This document shows positions 36,545 to 43,857 of a stretch of DNA of 64,000 bases, piece by piece. The notes beneath the pieces were generated by a model. It searched no databases. It saw only the letters and a list, made by a program, of their open reading frames with translations, and was not told where the DNA came from. The DNA comes from Kineosporia babensis. Its GTDB lineage: Bacteria; Actinomycetota; Actinomycetes; Actinomycetales; Kineosporiaceae. Positions within the stretch are counted from its first letter, which is position 1. Every line of letters starts with the position of its first letter. The translations under genes and the position numbers were made by a program. The stretch spans positions 62,001 through 126,000 of the forward strand of contig NZ_JAJOMB010000012.1 in assembly GCF_021129305.1 (NCBI RefSeq), in the 5' to 3' direction.

Positions 36545-37726
36545 ATGGGTGACGTCGAGAACACCGGTGCGCGCATCCGCCAATACCGCAGGGCACGCGG
36601 GCTGAGCTTGGATCAGGCGGCCGGGCTGGCTGGCATCAGCAAGGGGTACCTATCCAGGCTGGAGCGCGGGGAACGCTCGGTGGACTCGCGGGCTCGGTTG
36701 ACGTCGATCGCTCAGGCGCTGGAAGTCTCGGTGGCTGATCTGACCGGTCAGCCGTACGCCCCGCGCGAGCAGAAACATGCGGACGCTCATCGTGGGGTGC
36801 AGGCGACGCGGTTGGCGCTGCTCGATCCAGAAGGGCCGGGGCGGTCTGAGGAAGAAGTTGCCGCCATCATCGATGGCCTGGACCAGATCATGGCTCGGTG
36901 CGACCTCGTGGATGAGGCACGCATCGTGCCCAATGTCCTGCGTTGGACTCAGCAGCTTGCCGATGAGACGGGTTCGCCTGAGGCTCATCGGCGCGTGGCG
37001 ATAGCGGCGTACACGGCGATCTTCTACGCGCGGAACATGGGGGAGTTCGACCTCGCCTGGATGGCCGCGGAGAGGCTGCGGTCTGCGGCTGAGGCGTCGA
37101 ATGATCCGGCGACGCTGGGGCTTGCGGCGTACGGGCAGGCTCACGCGCTGACGCCTTCGGGAGCGTTGAGGCGGGCGGCTTCTGTTGCTCAGTCTGGTTT
37201 CGATGCAAGTGATCTGGGTGAGAGCGAGAGCCTTGCTGCTCGGGGTTCTTGCCTCTTGGTGGGCGCGGCGACCAATGCGAGCTTGGGCAACATCGATACG
37301 GCTCGGGCTCAGTTGGACGACGCGATGAGCCTGGCGGCCCGGGTTGAGGAGCCGACGATGGTCGCGCGGCACACGTCATTCAGTTCGTGGAACGTGATCA
37401 TGCATCGCGTGGCTGTCGAGGTGGAGTCGGGCAACCCGGCGGCGGCGCTGGAGACTGCGCGTCCGTTGGCATCTCGGCCGGTGAAGCAGCGCGAGCGGAT
37501 GTCGTACCTCTGGGTCGACATGGGACGCGCGTTCTCGCGGATGGATCGGCATCGCGACGCGATCGATGCGTTCCGGCGGGCTGAGCGCTCTGCGCCCCTA
37601 CGGGTTCGGCTGAGCCCGGTGGTCCGCGATGGCGTGCGGGATTTGCTCAACCAGAGTCACCGCAGGGTGGCCGGCGCTGAACTGCGTGGGCTGGCCGAGC
37701 GTTGCGGAGTCCTCGGCGAGGTATAA
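36545..37726 (+). CDS. XRE-family regulator with TPR-like C-terminus
   Basis: A 393-residue protein. The helix-turn-helix is at residues 8-65 (IRQYRRARGLSLDQAAGLAGISKGYLSRLERGER, split here only by family helix boundaries). The rest is helical and TPR-like, similar in plan to SMR/NPRR-type sensors. The ATG at 36,545 has GAGGGGGG upstream. The gene is divergent from the flavoprotein and is followed after 3 bases by a perfect palindrome that could be its operator. It probably controls element maintenance or transfer genes at 37.8-39.8 kb. Confidence 0.88.
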   Translation: MGDVENTGARIRQYRRARGLSLDQAAGLAGISKGYLSRLERGERSVDSRARLTSIAQALEVSVADLTGQPYAPREQKHADAHRGVQATRLALLDPEGPGRSEEEVAAIIDGLDQIMARCDLVDEARIVPNVLRWTQQLADETGSPEAHRRVAIAAYTAIFYARNMGEFDLAWMAAERLRSAAEASNDPATLGLAAYGQAHALTPSGALRRAASVAQSGFDASDLGESESLAARGSCLLVGAATNASLGNIDTARAQLDDAMSLAARVEEPTMVARHTSFSSWNVIMHRVAVEVESGNPAAALETARPLASRPVKQRERMSYLWVDMGRAFSRMDRHRDAIDAFRRAERSAPLRVRLSPVVRDGVRDLLNQSHRRVAGAELRGLAERCGVLGEV

Positions 37727-37729
37727 GGG

Positions 37730-37748
37730 GGTTGCCAATCTGGCAACC
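37730..37748. promoter_or_regulatory. Palindromic operator-like site
   Basis: GGTTGCCA-ATC-TGGCAACC is a perfect 8-base inverted repeat with a 3-base centre, just after the XRE gene and 34 bases before the next frame. A half-like copy, GTTTGCCAATTC, occurs at 39,534 upstream of the gene at 39,567. Confidence 0.65.
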
Positions 37749-37781
37749 TTTCGACCCTTGCGCGACTGCACCCTGTAGGGC

Positions 37782-38207
37782 ATGCGAGGGATTACGTGGG
37801 GACGCCGTCGCGGGGCGATCGTGACGGGGAGAGCGCAACCGGTCCAAGACGTGGGGACGAACCCGCGTCCGATGCTGTTCGGGTACCAGACGGTGCGGCC
37901 GGACTCGTCCGATGACGAAGTGACGAACGGGCGGCGGCTTCTGGTCGCGTACGCCGCTCTGGAGGGGTACACCCTCGGCGAGATCTTCTTGGAATGGACG
38001 CCGGGGACGTCCTTCTCGGCGTTGTCCGCGCTGGTGGTTACGGCTGAGCGGTGCAGGGTTCGAACGGTCGCGGTGCCTTCGGCGCTCGACCTGGGGCGTC
38101 TGCCACGTGTTCAGGAGCTGGTGCGGCGCAAGCTGGAGAGCGGTGGGTTGACCGTTCTCGTCCTCCAATCGATGGAGCCGCAGGCTGTGCGGCGGTGGTC
38201 CGCGTGA
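37782..38207 (+). CDS. Resolvase-like domain protein without catalytic serine
   Basis: A protein of up to 141 residues. From about residue 31 it follows the order of a resolvase N-terminal domain: MLFGYQTVRPDSSDDE, GRRLLVAYAALEGYTLGEIFLEW, SALSALVVTAERCRVRTVAV, and a C-terminal LVRRKLESGGLTVLVL. No serine appears at the usual active-site position and there is no arginine-rich catalytic set, so it is probably not a recombinase. Starts at 37,782, 37,821 or 37,872 are all possible and none has a clear ribosome site. It overlaps the next gene in GTGA, forming a small operon. Confidence 0.65.
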   Translation: MRGITWGRRRGAIVTGRAQPVQDVGTNPRPMLFGYQTVRPDSSDDEVTNGRRLLVAYAALEGYTLGEIFLEWTPGTSFSALSALVVTAERCRVRTVAVPSALDLGRLPRVQELVRRKLESGGLTVLVLQSMEPQAVRRWSA

Positions 38208-38599
38208 GCGAGGCGATTGCTGGTCCGCGCATTCCCATCCGTGGCCTTGTCCCCGGTTCCCTTCGGCGCCTTCGGCCGGCACTCGTGGCGAAGGGGTCGT
38301 CGAACTTGTGGACGGGGCGTCTCGAGTTCGCGGTCACGGATCGGCAGGGACGGCGGGTCGCCGATGCGTCGATCGTGGCCCGCCTCGATCACGTGATGAT
38401 CTGGTTCGGGCCGACCTGCCTGGCGGTCGTCGATCGGGATCGGCTCCGTCGTTGGCTCCATGCTCCGGCTCGTCCGCTGGAACAGGACGACATCGCGTTG
38501 GAGCGGACGAATGAGGGACGTTTGTCGCTGAGCATCGCGGGTCGGCTGCCGGAACTCGTCCCCACCGGGGTCGTCGACACCCTGTACCGCTGGGTGTGA
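38204..38599 (+). CDS. Small element protein, unknown function
   Basis: A 131-residue protein starting with GTG at 38,204 in a GTGA overlap with the gene before. It is basic in the first half (LVPGSLRRLRPALVAKG) and has a likely beta-rich middle (LDHVMIWFGPTCLAVVDRDRL). The end (LPELVPTGVVDTLYRWV) overlaps the next gene by 4 bases. I recognise no family; the codon overlaps on both sides support it as a real gene. Confidence 0.7.
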   Translation: MSEAIAGPRIPIRGLVPGSLRRLRPALVAKGSSNLWTGRLEFAVTDRQGRRVADASIVARLDHVMIWFGPTCLAVVDRDRLRRWLHAPARPLEQDDIALERTNEGRLSLSIAGRLPELVPTGVVDTLYRWV

Positions 38600-38877
38600 G
38601 CCGAGTGATCGAGCCCGTGGCAGTCGTCCTCAATCAAACCGCTCTGGTCAAGGCGTTGGAGCGCGTGAACGTCGTGGCTCTTGCGGTCACCGAGGAGCGG
38701 GAGGCCGGGCGGTTCACGGTCTTTCTGCACGGACCGGCCGGCCAATGGGCTCACGGCGTCGCGATGCGAAGGGTTGCTGCGATCCCCGGTGTCTTCGGCG
38801 TCGAGGAGGAGCCCGGGGTCCCCACCATCCTCCGCGTGACGGTCGCGGCGGTCGATCGAGGGGAGACGGCCGCATGA
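38596..38877 (+). CDS. Small element protein, unknown function
   Basis: A 93-residue protein starting with GTG at 38,596, overlapping the preceding stop by 4 bases. It alternates hydrophobic strands and helices (ALVKALERVNVVALAVTEE, RFTVFLHGPAGQWAHGVAM) suggestive of a small alpha/beta fold. It is third gene of a coupled set downstream of the palindrome at 37,730. No family recognised. Confidence 0.68.
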   Translation: MSRVIEPVAVVLNQTALVKALERVNVVALAVTEEREAGRFTVFLHGPAGQWAHGVAMRRVAAIPGVFGVEEEPGVPTILRVTVAAVDRGETAA

Positions 38878-39059
38878 GATGAAGCTGAGGCCGGGCCACC
38901 CCGTTTCCTATGCGGGGAGAAGGGTGGCCCGGCTGGAACGTGTCACGTCCCGGTGTCGGATGGTACCGGGGCGTAGTCGGCGTGCGTGATAAATCGGACG
39001 CGCGTGTCTGGCTCGCCGGTGCCTTGAGCAGAAATGTTCGGGGTAGGTGGGAGCGAGAG

Positions 39060-39494
39060 TTGACGAAGCAAGACGAGGACGACGGTCACGGGGACAGCAG
39101 CCCAGAGTGGGGCCGGCGCGAGGCGCCCAAGGGTGATGCGCGCACGGACCGGGACGCGATGAGCCCGCGTGACTGGGATTTCCTGGAGAACGAAGCATTC
39201 GCCGGTGGCGAAGAGAGCTTGACCGTGCCGTGGCAGTCGGTGCGTCCGGGGGAGTCGCGGGAACTGATGATGTCCTACCGCCGGGCGCGTCGGCTCGCTG
39301 CTCGCCTTCGTCGTTGCCTCGGGGACGTCGGCTTCACGGACACCGACTTTCCGGAACTTGGTGCGGGCGTCGCGCCCGATGGCCGGCCGGTGGTCGTCCT
39401 GGGAGCGGTTCCTGAAGCGACGGTCGTCCGCCTGATGCTGTTGCTGGAATCTCGGCGACTGCCGCCCGGTGATGAGGGACGCAGCGCGGCTTAG
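39060..39494 (+). CDS. Small element protein, unknown function
   Basis: The frame is open from 38,910, but the first 50 residues look non-coding. I place the start at the TTG at 39,060, preceded by GTGGGAG; an ATG at 39,159 is the other candidate. The N-terminus is acidic, and the C-terminal 85 residues (SYRRARRLAARLRRCLGDVGF, PVVVLGAVPEATVVRLMLLLESRRL) look like a folded domain. No family recognised. Element location and direction fit the surrounding set. Confidence 0.55.
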   Translation: MTKQDEDDGHGDSSPEWGRREAPKGDARTDRDAMSPRDWDFLENEAFAGGEESLTVPWQSVRPGESRELMMSYRRARRLAARLRRCLGDVGFTDTDFPELGAGVAPDGRPVVVLGAVPEATVVRLMLLLESRRLPPGDEGRSAA

Positions 39495-39566
39495 ATCTCT
39501 TCCCTCCGGTCCTGGGCCGGTTGGCCCGTCCACGTTTGCCAATTCACTGAGACGGGGGAACTTTCG

Positions 39567-39761
39567 ATGACCGGATACGAGAGGGCAGTCATGTCGGTAC
39601 CGCTGGAGTTCCGACGGCTGGCCCTAGTCGAGCGCGAGATCGGCATGTGCATGGCCTATCTCGCGGTCCTGGAACAGGGCCAGCGCAGCAAGGAGGCGAC
39701 GCTTTCGGACCTTCGCGTCTGCCTGCAACGCATCCAAGGGCTCGTGCTCGACGGATCGTAG
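39567..39761 (+). CDS. Small helical element protein
   Basis: A 64-residue protein. GGGGGAA lies 7 bases before the ATG at 39,567, a good ribosome site. The sequence is helical (LEFRRLALVEREIGMCMAYL, then TLSDLRVCLQRIQGLVL). It is followed at once by a run of three hairpins. Function unknown; a small regulator or excision factor is possible but not shown. Confidence 0.6.
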   Translation: MTGYERAVMSVPLEFRRLALVEREIGMCMAYLAVLEQGQRSKEATLSDLRVCLQRIQGLVLDGS

Positions 39762-39773
39762 CTGCGCTCGTAG

Positions 39774-39858
39774 TCACGCGGTCTGGCCGCCGCGTCGTGA
39801 CCGGCGTCCGCGCCGCACGCGCGGCGCGGACGGCCCCGGACCGCGCCAGCGGTCCGGC
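39774..39858. repeat. Three tandem GC-rich hairpins
   Basis: Three adjacent inverted repeats: GTCACGCGG...CCGCGTCGTGAC (39,774-39,802, with one bulge), GTCCGCGCCG/CGGCGCGGAC (39,807-39,832, perfect) and CCGGACCGC/GCGGTCCGG (39,837-39,858, perfect, 4-base loop). They may be a terminator after the 39,567 gene. A structured origin or transfer-related site is the alternative, since the element has a rolling-circle Rep. Confidence 0.6.
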
Positions 39859-39907
39859 TTGATGATGTAAGGGCAACTTTCTACAGCTCCCCGGGGGCTG
39901 CTCCCGG

Positions 39908-40075
39908 TTACGCGAGGTCGAGCTCGAGCTGCACGAAGACCGGCAGGGTAGGGCGGCGGACTCGGGGGCGGCGACGCTTGGGCGCAAGGAGCCTGCGAAC
40001 TCGCGCAAAGCGACCGAGTGCATCGCGCAGCAGGAGGACCGGGAACCAGAAGTGCGGGGTACGGCGGCGAGTCAT
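39908..40075 (-). CDS. Possible small basic protein
   Basis: A 55-residue, strongly basic frame starting ATG at 40,075 (TRRRTPHFWFPVLLLRDALG) and ending in an acidic VQLELDLA. It has the non-random amino-acid mix of a coding region in an otherwise empty 560-base gap, and a weak GAGGGCAAGG upstream. I do not recognise it and give it low confidence. The rest of the gap to 40,328 shows nothing else I can support. Confidence 0.4.
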   Translation of the reverse strand: MTRRRTPHFWFPVLLLRDALGRFARVRRLLAPKRRRPRVRRPTLPVFVQLELDLA

Positions 40076-40328
40076 GACCTTGCCCTCCCGATGGTGGTCT
40101 CGCGGTGGGGCCGGGTGGTTTTCCCTGCCCCGCTGCGGGCACCGTGTACCGCGCCCCGGGAGGCTCGCGATCAACCCCGCCCTGACTCGCCTCGTCTGCA
40201 GGCGCCTGTGCGGAGCACAGACCTGGACCGGGCTGGAACTGCGGGGTTTATCGGGAGTCGGGGCGTGGTAACGGAAGGTGAGCCGAACGCCTGAACTGCT
40301 GGGCTCCTACTGTCTTTCCAGGGTGGAC

Positions 40329-41174
40329 TCAGCTGGGACGGCTGATCAGAGTGGCTCGATCTGCTGGAATGCGGGTCTCTTCGACTAGCAGCGGCCGATC
40401 GTCTTGCCCGTGCGTGATCCGAACGTGGATGATCAGCGGGATTCCAGGGCTGATGTCGAGGGTGGCTGCATCGTCAGGACGGGGCATCTCGGCGCGGGTG
40501 CGGTCGGTCCAGGTGAGCGGATGACCGGCTTCGCTGAAGACCTGGTAGAGATCCGCCGGCAACCGGAACGGGTTGTCGTCCAGGTGGAGATCGTCGACGA
40601 CGGCGAACGGGAGCCAGACGCGGTGCATGACCTGCGTGCCGCCAACATGCAGGAGCTGGCGCTCCAGGACGAAAACCGGTTCTGAGGGCCGAATTGCAAG
40701 GGCCATGGCGTAAGATCCGGCCTCGGTGCGGTAGCGGGATGGCGTCTCGACCTCGGCCCAGCCTTGTGCATCCCACGTCTGATAGCGCGGCCCGTCAGAG
40801 GCGTCGGACAGGATGATGGACGGGTCGAACTCGAGGACGAGTCCCGCTGCGAAGGTGAAGGGTTGGCGTACGCGAGAGGCTCGGCCGTGTTCAGTGGTGA
40901 TGAGGCCGGCGGCGCGTAGGGCTGCGATGGCGTGGCGGACGGTGATCCGGGAAACGCCGAACTCGGCGATCATCGCGGTCTCGCTGGGGATGGCCTTGCC
41001 GGGGGGTAGGTCGCCGTTCTCGATGCGCTCTCGCAGGGTGAGGGCGATCTGTTCGTAGCGGGGCAGGCGCGCCCTGAGGGCTCGAGCCGTGCGGTCGGGC
41101 GCGCTGTCAGCGTGAAACGTCGGTGACGAGGTGCCGACGGTGGCGTCGTTCTCGTGCGCGGGCGGCTTGCCCAT
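40329..41174 (-). CDS. GntR/HutC-type repressor with UTRA domain
   Basis: A 281-residue regulator. After a 40-residue tail comes the winged helix: LPRYEQIALTLRERIENG, then IPSETAMIAEFGVSRITVRH and AAGLITTEHGRASRVRQP. The C-terminal UTRA domain includes VFVLERQLLHVGGTQVMHRVWLPF (in two stretches) and IIHVRITHGQDDRPLLVEET. In pSAM2 and related elements a GntR-type repressor, KorSA, controls replication and transfer. This gene is divergent from the SCO3933-tra-rep operon with palindromes between, so it is probably the equivalent control gene. Confidence 0.9.
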   Translation of the reverse strand: MGKPPAHENDATVGTSSPTFHADSAPDRTARALRARLPRYEQIALTLRERIENGDLPPGKAIPSETAMIAEFGVSRITVRHAIAALRAAGLITTEHGRASRVRQPFTFAAGLVLEFDPSIILSDASDGPRYQTWDAQGWAEVETPSRYRTEAGSYAMALAIRPSEPVFVLERQLLHVGGTQVMHRVWLPFAVVDDLHLDDNPFRLPADLYQVFSEAGHPLTWTDRTRAEMPRPDDAATLDISPGIPLIIHVRITHGQDDRPLLVEETRIPADRATLISRPS

Positions 41175-41287
41175 GGGCTCGGCCCCTCTCTTCCTGGTGC
41201 GATCTGCGGCTACGAACCTGATCGTCTGTGCTGGTGTCCGGTCCGGTTCGTGGTGTCCGGCTGTGTCCGGCGAGTTCCGACTCGTTC

Positions 41288-41359
41288 ACTCGTCATCATA
41301 AGTAGTTGACTCTCGGGCGTCCACGGCGTCTACTGATCACCGCACTCGTCATAACGAGT
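41288..41359. promoter_or_regulatory. Candidate GntR operators in the divergent promoter
   Basis: Two related sites: ACTCGTCATCATAAGT at 41,288-41,303 and ACTCGT-CATA-ACGAGT at 41,344-41,359, the second a perfect 6-base inverted repeat. They lie between the repressor gene and the transfer operon, where a KorSA-like repressor would bind. Confidence 0.6.
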
Positions 41360-41392
41360 TGATGAGTGGTCTACGGAGAGCCGGTGGTCTGG

Positions 41393-41785
41393 ATGAGGAC
41401 GATTCCTGTGAACGTCTCGGCGTTCGAGGCGTGGTTGTGCGTGATGCTGCCCGAACCGAGGGTGGCGAACCCCGATACCGGGGAGCTGCGTAAGGACCGG
41501 GAGACCGGTCAGACGATGTACTCGGTCGGGGTCTGCGCGATCCAGGGCCGCAACTCCTCGGTGATTCAAGTGACGGTCGTCGGGGAACCGCAGGGCCTGA
41601 TCTTGGGTGCTCCGGTGCGGGTTTCGGATCTGGAGGCGACGCCGTGGGACCGGGATGGTCGCTCGGGTGTGGCCTGGCGGGCCTCGGCTCTGGCGCCGAT
41701 GCAGGCTCCGGCGGGTGGTCGGCCGAGTAGCTCGAGTGCTGCATCGGCAGGTCCGGGTGCGACGAGCCGGGGTGAGGCCCGATGA
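41393..41785 (+). CDS. SCO3933-family regulatory protein (Pra-like)
   Basis: A 130-residue protein. The start at ATG 41,393 (RTIPVNVSAFEAWLC) was preferred over 41,366 because family members begin close to this motif. Further family-like text: DTGELRKDRETGQTMYSVGV, IQVTVVGEPQGLILGAPVRV and DLEATPWDRDGRSGVAWRA, then a Ser/Ala-rich tail. Proteins of this group sit upstream of the FtsK-like gene in actinomycete elements and have been linked to activation of replication and excision. It overlaps the next gene in ATGA. Confidence 0.8.
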   Translation: MRTIPVNVSAFEAWLCVMLPEPRVANPDTGELRKDRETGQTMYSVGVCAIQGRNSSVIQVTVVGEPQGLILGAPVRVSDLEATPWDRDGRSGVAWRASALAPMQAPAGGRPSSSSAASAGPGATSRGEAR

Positions 41786-43299
41786 GCTCCCTCCTGCTGA
41801 AAGTCGTTGCCCTGGTTGCAATGGTGTGGGTGCTGCGCCGGATCGCGGACGGCTTCACAGCGATCTTCGGTGCAGCTGCGCCAGTGGCTCTGCTGGCTCT
41901 GATCGTGCTCGGGATGCTGGTTTGGCGGATGGCGGGCCGGTTGCGGGAGGCACGGCCGTGGTCGTGGTGGCCGGTGTTCGGGGCGCCGGTTGCGGTGTGG
42001 TGGATGCTGCGTACCTGGTCAGCAGCCTGCGAGGAACTCGGACTGGCGGTCCCGGCGGCTCGATCGGGACGGTTCGGGCTGCTGGACGGTCCCGCTGGTG
42101 GGTTGATCGTGCGGGGAACACCTCTGAAAGTTGTTTCTCCGCGCCGGATCGGGTTGAAGATCCGGGCCAGTGGTCTGGAGGTTCGGGTGCGGCTGGCGCC
42201 GGGGCAGACTCCGGCCCAGTTCGAGCGGGCGGCCGAAGGTTTGGCGCATGCCTGGCGGGTTCACCGGGTCCGGGTGGAGGTGCCTCGTCCGGGGTTCGGG
42301 ACCCTGGTCGGGCTGGGTTTCGATCCGCTCCGGCACCCCAAGCCCCGGCAAGCTCAGGCGGTCGCTGCTGGTCCGGTTGATGTTCCGGCCAGTGATCAGG
42401 ATGGCCAGGAACGAGCCGAGTACCCCACTGATCTGGTTGTTCCTGATCAGATCGAGGTGACGCCGGCGGATCTGTCGGTGAGTGTCGGTATCCGGGAAGA
42501 CAGCCATCCCTGGCAACTGGATCTGACTCGCCGCCCTCATTACCTGGTGTGTGGGGCCACCCGCTCGGGCAAATCGACCCTGACGGTCCGGATGTTGTCC
42601 GAACTCGCGCGGCGCCCGGTCGGTCTGGTCGGTATCGACGCGAAGAACGGGATGGAATTGTCGCCGTTCGGTCCGCGCCTGTCAGCGTTGGCGGTTAACC
42701 GGGCTGAGGCTGTCGCGGCGATCGAGGGTCTGCTCGGGGTGCTCGAACTGCGGGCGATGACGTGTCAGGAACACGGCGCCCGCTCGATCTGGGAACTGCC
42801 CGTGCCGGTGCGCCCATGGCCGATCGTCGTCGTGGTCGATGAAGTCGCCAAACTGATGCTGTCGGTCGATCGGGCCGGTAAGGAGGAGACCACCCGGTGC
42901 ATCCAGGGCCTGGTGCGCCTGGGCCAACTCGGCGCGGCCCTCGGCATCCACCTGTGGATCTCCGGGCAACGGTTCGGCTCGGATCTCGGACCGGGGGCGA
43001 CGCTGCTGCGGGCGCAGCTGGCCGGGCGGGTCTGTCACCGGGTCGCCGACGCCGAAACCGCCGGCATGACCCTGGCCGGCCTTCCCGCTGAGTCGGTGGT
43101 GGAGGCACAGAAGATCCCGGCTGATCTGGCGGGGGTCGCGGTGTCCGGGGACGACTCCGGGGCCTGGCACCTGGTCCGCAGCGACCCAATGGACATCACC
43201 GAAGCTGCCGCGCTGGCCAGCCAGTACGCGAGTCTGCGGCTGGACCTGCCCGAAGTCGATGCCGCGGTACAGCGGGTGCGGTTGGGAGGTGCCTGGTAG
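41782..43299 (+). CDS. FtsK/SpoIIIE-type DNA translocase (AICE transfer protein)
   Basis: A 505-residue protein. Two or three membrane helices lie in the first 80 residues (VALLALIVLGMLVWRM, WWPVFGAPVAVWWML). The ATPase domain has Walker A GATRSGKST near 258-266 and Walker B PIVVVVDEVAKL near 347. The end of the ATPase region is ALGIHLWISGQRFGSD. In AICEs and Streptomyces plasmids such a protein (TraB/TraSA-like) moves double-stranded DNA between mycelial cells. It overlaps the SCO3933-family gene by 4 bases and the next small gene by 1 base, so it is in the core transfer-replication operon. Confidence 0.92.
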   Translation: MSSLLLKVVALVAMVWVLRRIADGFTAIFGAAAPVALLALIVLGMLVWRMAGRLREARPWSWWPVFGAPVAVWWMLRTWSAACEELGLAVPAARSGRFGLLDGPAGGLIVRGTPLKVVSPRRIGLKIRASGLEVRVRLAPGQTPAQFERAAEGLAHAWRVHRVRVEVPRPGFGTLVGLGFDPLRHPKPRQAQAVAAGPVDVPASDQDGQERAEYPTDLVVPDQIEVTPADLSVSVGIREDSHPWQLDLTRRPHYLVCGATRSGKSTLTVRMLSELARRPVGLVGIDAKNGMELSPFGPRLSALAVNRAEAVAAIEGLLGVLELRAMTCQEHGARSIWELPVPVRPWPIVVVVDEVAKLMLSVDRAGKEETTRCIQGLVRLGQLGAALGIHLWISGQRFGSDLGPGATLLRAQLAGRVCHRVADAETAGMTLAGLPAESVVEAQKIPADLAGVAVSGDDSGAWHLVRSDPMDITEAAALASQYASLRLDLPEVDAAVQRVRLGGAW

Positions 43300-43496
43300 T
43301 GGACCTGCCCACCCTGGCCGTCCTGGTGTTCGGCGCCGTCCTCTGGGCGATCTGGCGATCCGGTGAACTGCGCGGATTCCAGGTGTTCTGCAGCTTCCTG
43401 TTCGGGTTCTTCCTCGCAGGCTCCGTCATCGCCCCCTCAGTCTCAGAGGCGGTGCAGACCGTGTTCGACTGGATCAGCACCTGGAGCATCACGTGA
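43299..43496 (+). CDS. Small two-helix membrane protein (Spd-like position)
   Basis: A 65-residue protein starting with GTG in a TAGTG overlap with the translocase gene. Two hydrophobic helices (LAVLVFGAVLWAIW and VFCSFLFGFFLAGSVIA) indicate a membrane protein. Small membrane proteins next to the translocase, called Spd proteins, help spread transferred DNA in Streptomyces; position fits, but sequence similarity cannot be shown here. Confidence 0.75.
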   Translation: MDLPTLAVLVFGAVLWAIWRSGELRGFQVFCSFLFGFFLAGSVIAPSVSEAVQTVFDWISTWSIT

Positions 43497-43672
43497 ACCA
43501 CCCTCGCCCGAGCCAGCGCCCGACTTCGGCCCTGCGCGGGTTCGCTGACGTGGACTGCCCCGCCTGTCGCGGTATTGGCGACACCTGCGTTCCCAGCTGG
43601 GACCGGACCTGCAAGAACGAGAGCGGCCGGCAGTTGCGTTGCCGTCGCTGCCGGGGAACCGGACTCCTCTAA
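43493..43672 (+). CDS. 59-residue zinc-finger protein
   Basis: A short gene starting with GTG at 43,493 in a GTGA overlap. It has two CxxCxGxG units: CPACRGIGDTC and CRRCRGTGLL, like half of a DnaJ-type zinc finger. The spacing of Cys residues and the overlap with its neighbour support it as real. Small Zn-finger proteins of this type are common between tra and rep in actinomycete elements. Confidence 0.72.
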   Translation: MNHPRPSQRPTSALRGFADVDCPACRGIGDTCVPSWDRTCKNESGRQLRCRRCRGTGLL

Positions 43673-43707
43673 ACAACCCTCAGAACAGTTCATTTCAGGA
43701 GGTCATC

Positions 43708-43857
43708 GTGACCATTCACCGCGTTCCCGGCCGGCCCGTCCGCAGCGCTCACTCCGCCTCGGACGGGCCGGGCTCCCCGGCACCACACCAGCAATGGCGA
43801 ACATTAGGTAGGTGGTTGGATGGCGAAACAGGCTCCACGGAAACAGAAAAGCGCTGA
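43708..43857 (+). CDS. Small protein upstream of rep
   Basis: A 49-residue frame starting GTG at 43,708 with AGGAGG six bases upstream, one of the best ribosome sites in the element. Sequence TIHRVPGRPVRSAHSAS then QQWRTLGRWLDGETGS. It overlaps the first 38 bases of rep in another frame, so it may serve mainly to couple translation into rep. Function unknown. Confidence 0.55.
   Translation: MTIHRVPGRPVRSAHSASDGPGSPAPHQQWRTLGRWLDGETGSTETEKR

Noticed and set aside
36458-36583. N-terminal extension of the flavoprotein
   Set aside because: It would cross the divergent promoter and the XRE start; the GTG at 36,457 has a good AGGAG site.
37782-38207. Functional serine recombinase
   Set aside because: The fold order is resolvase-like but no active-site serine or catalytic arginines are visible.
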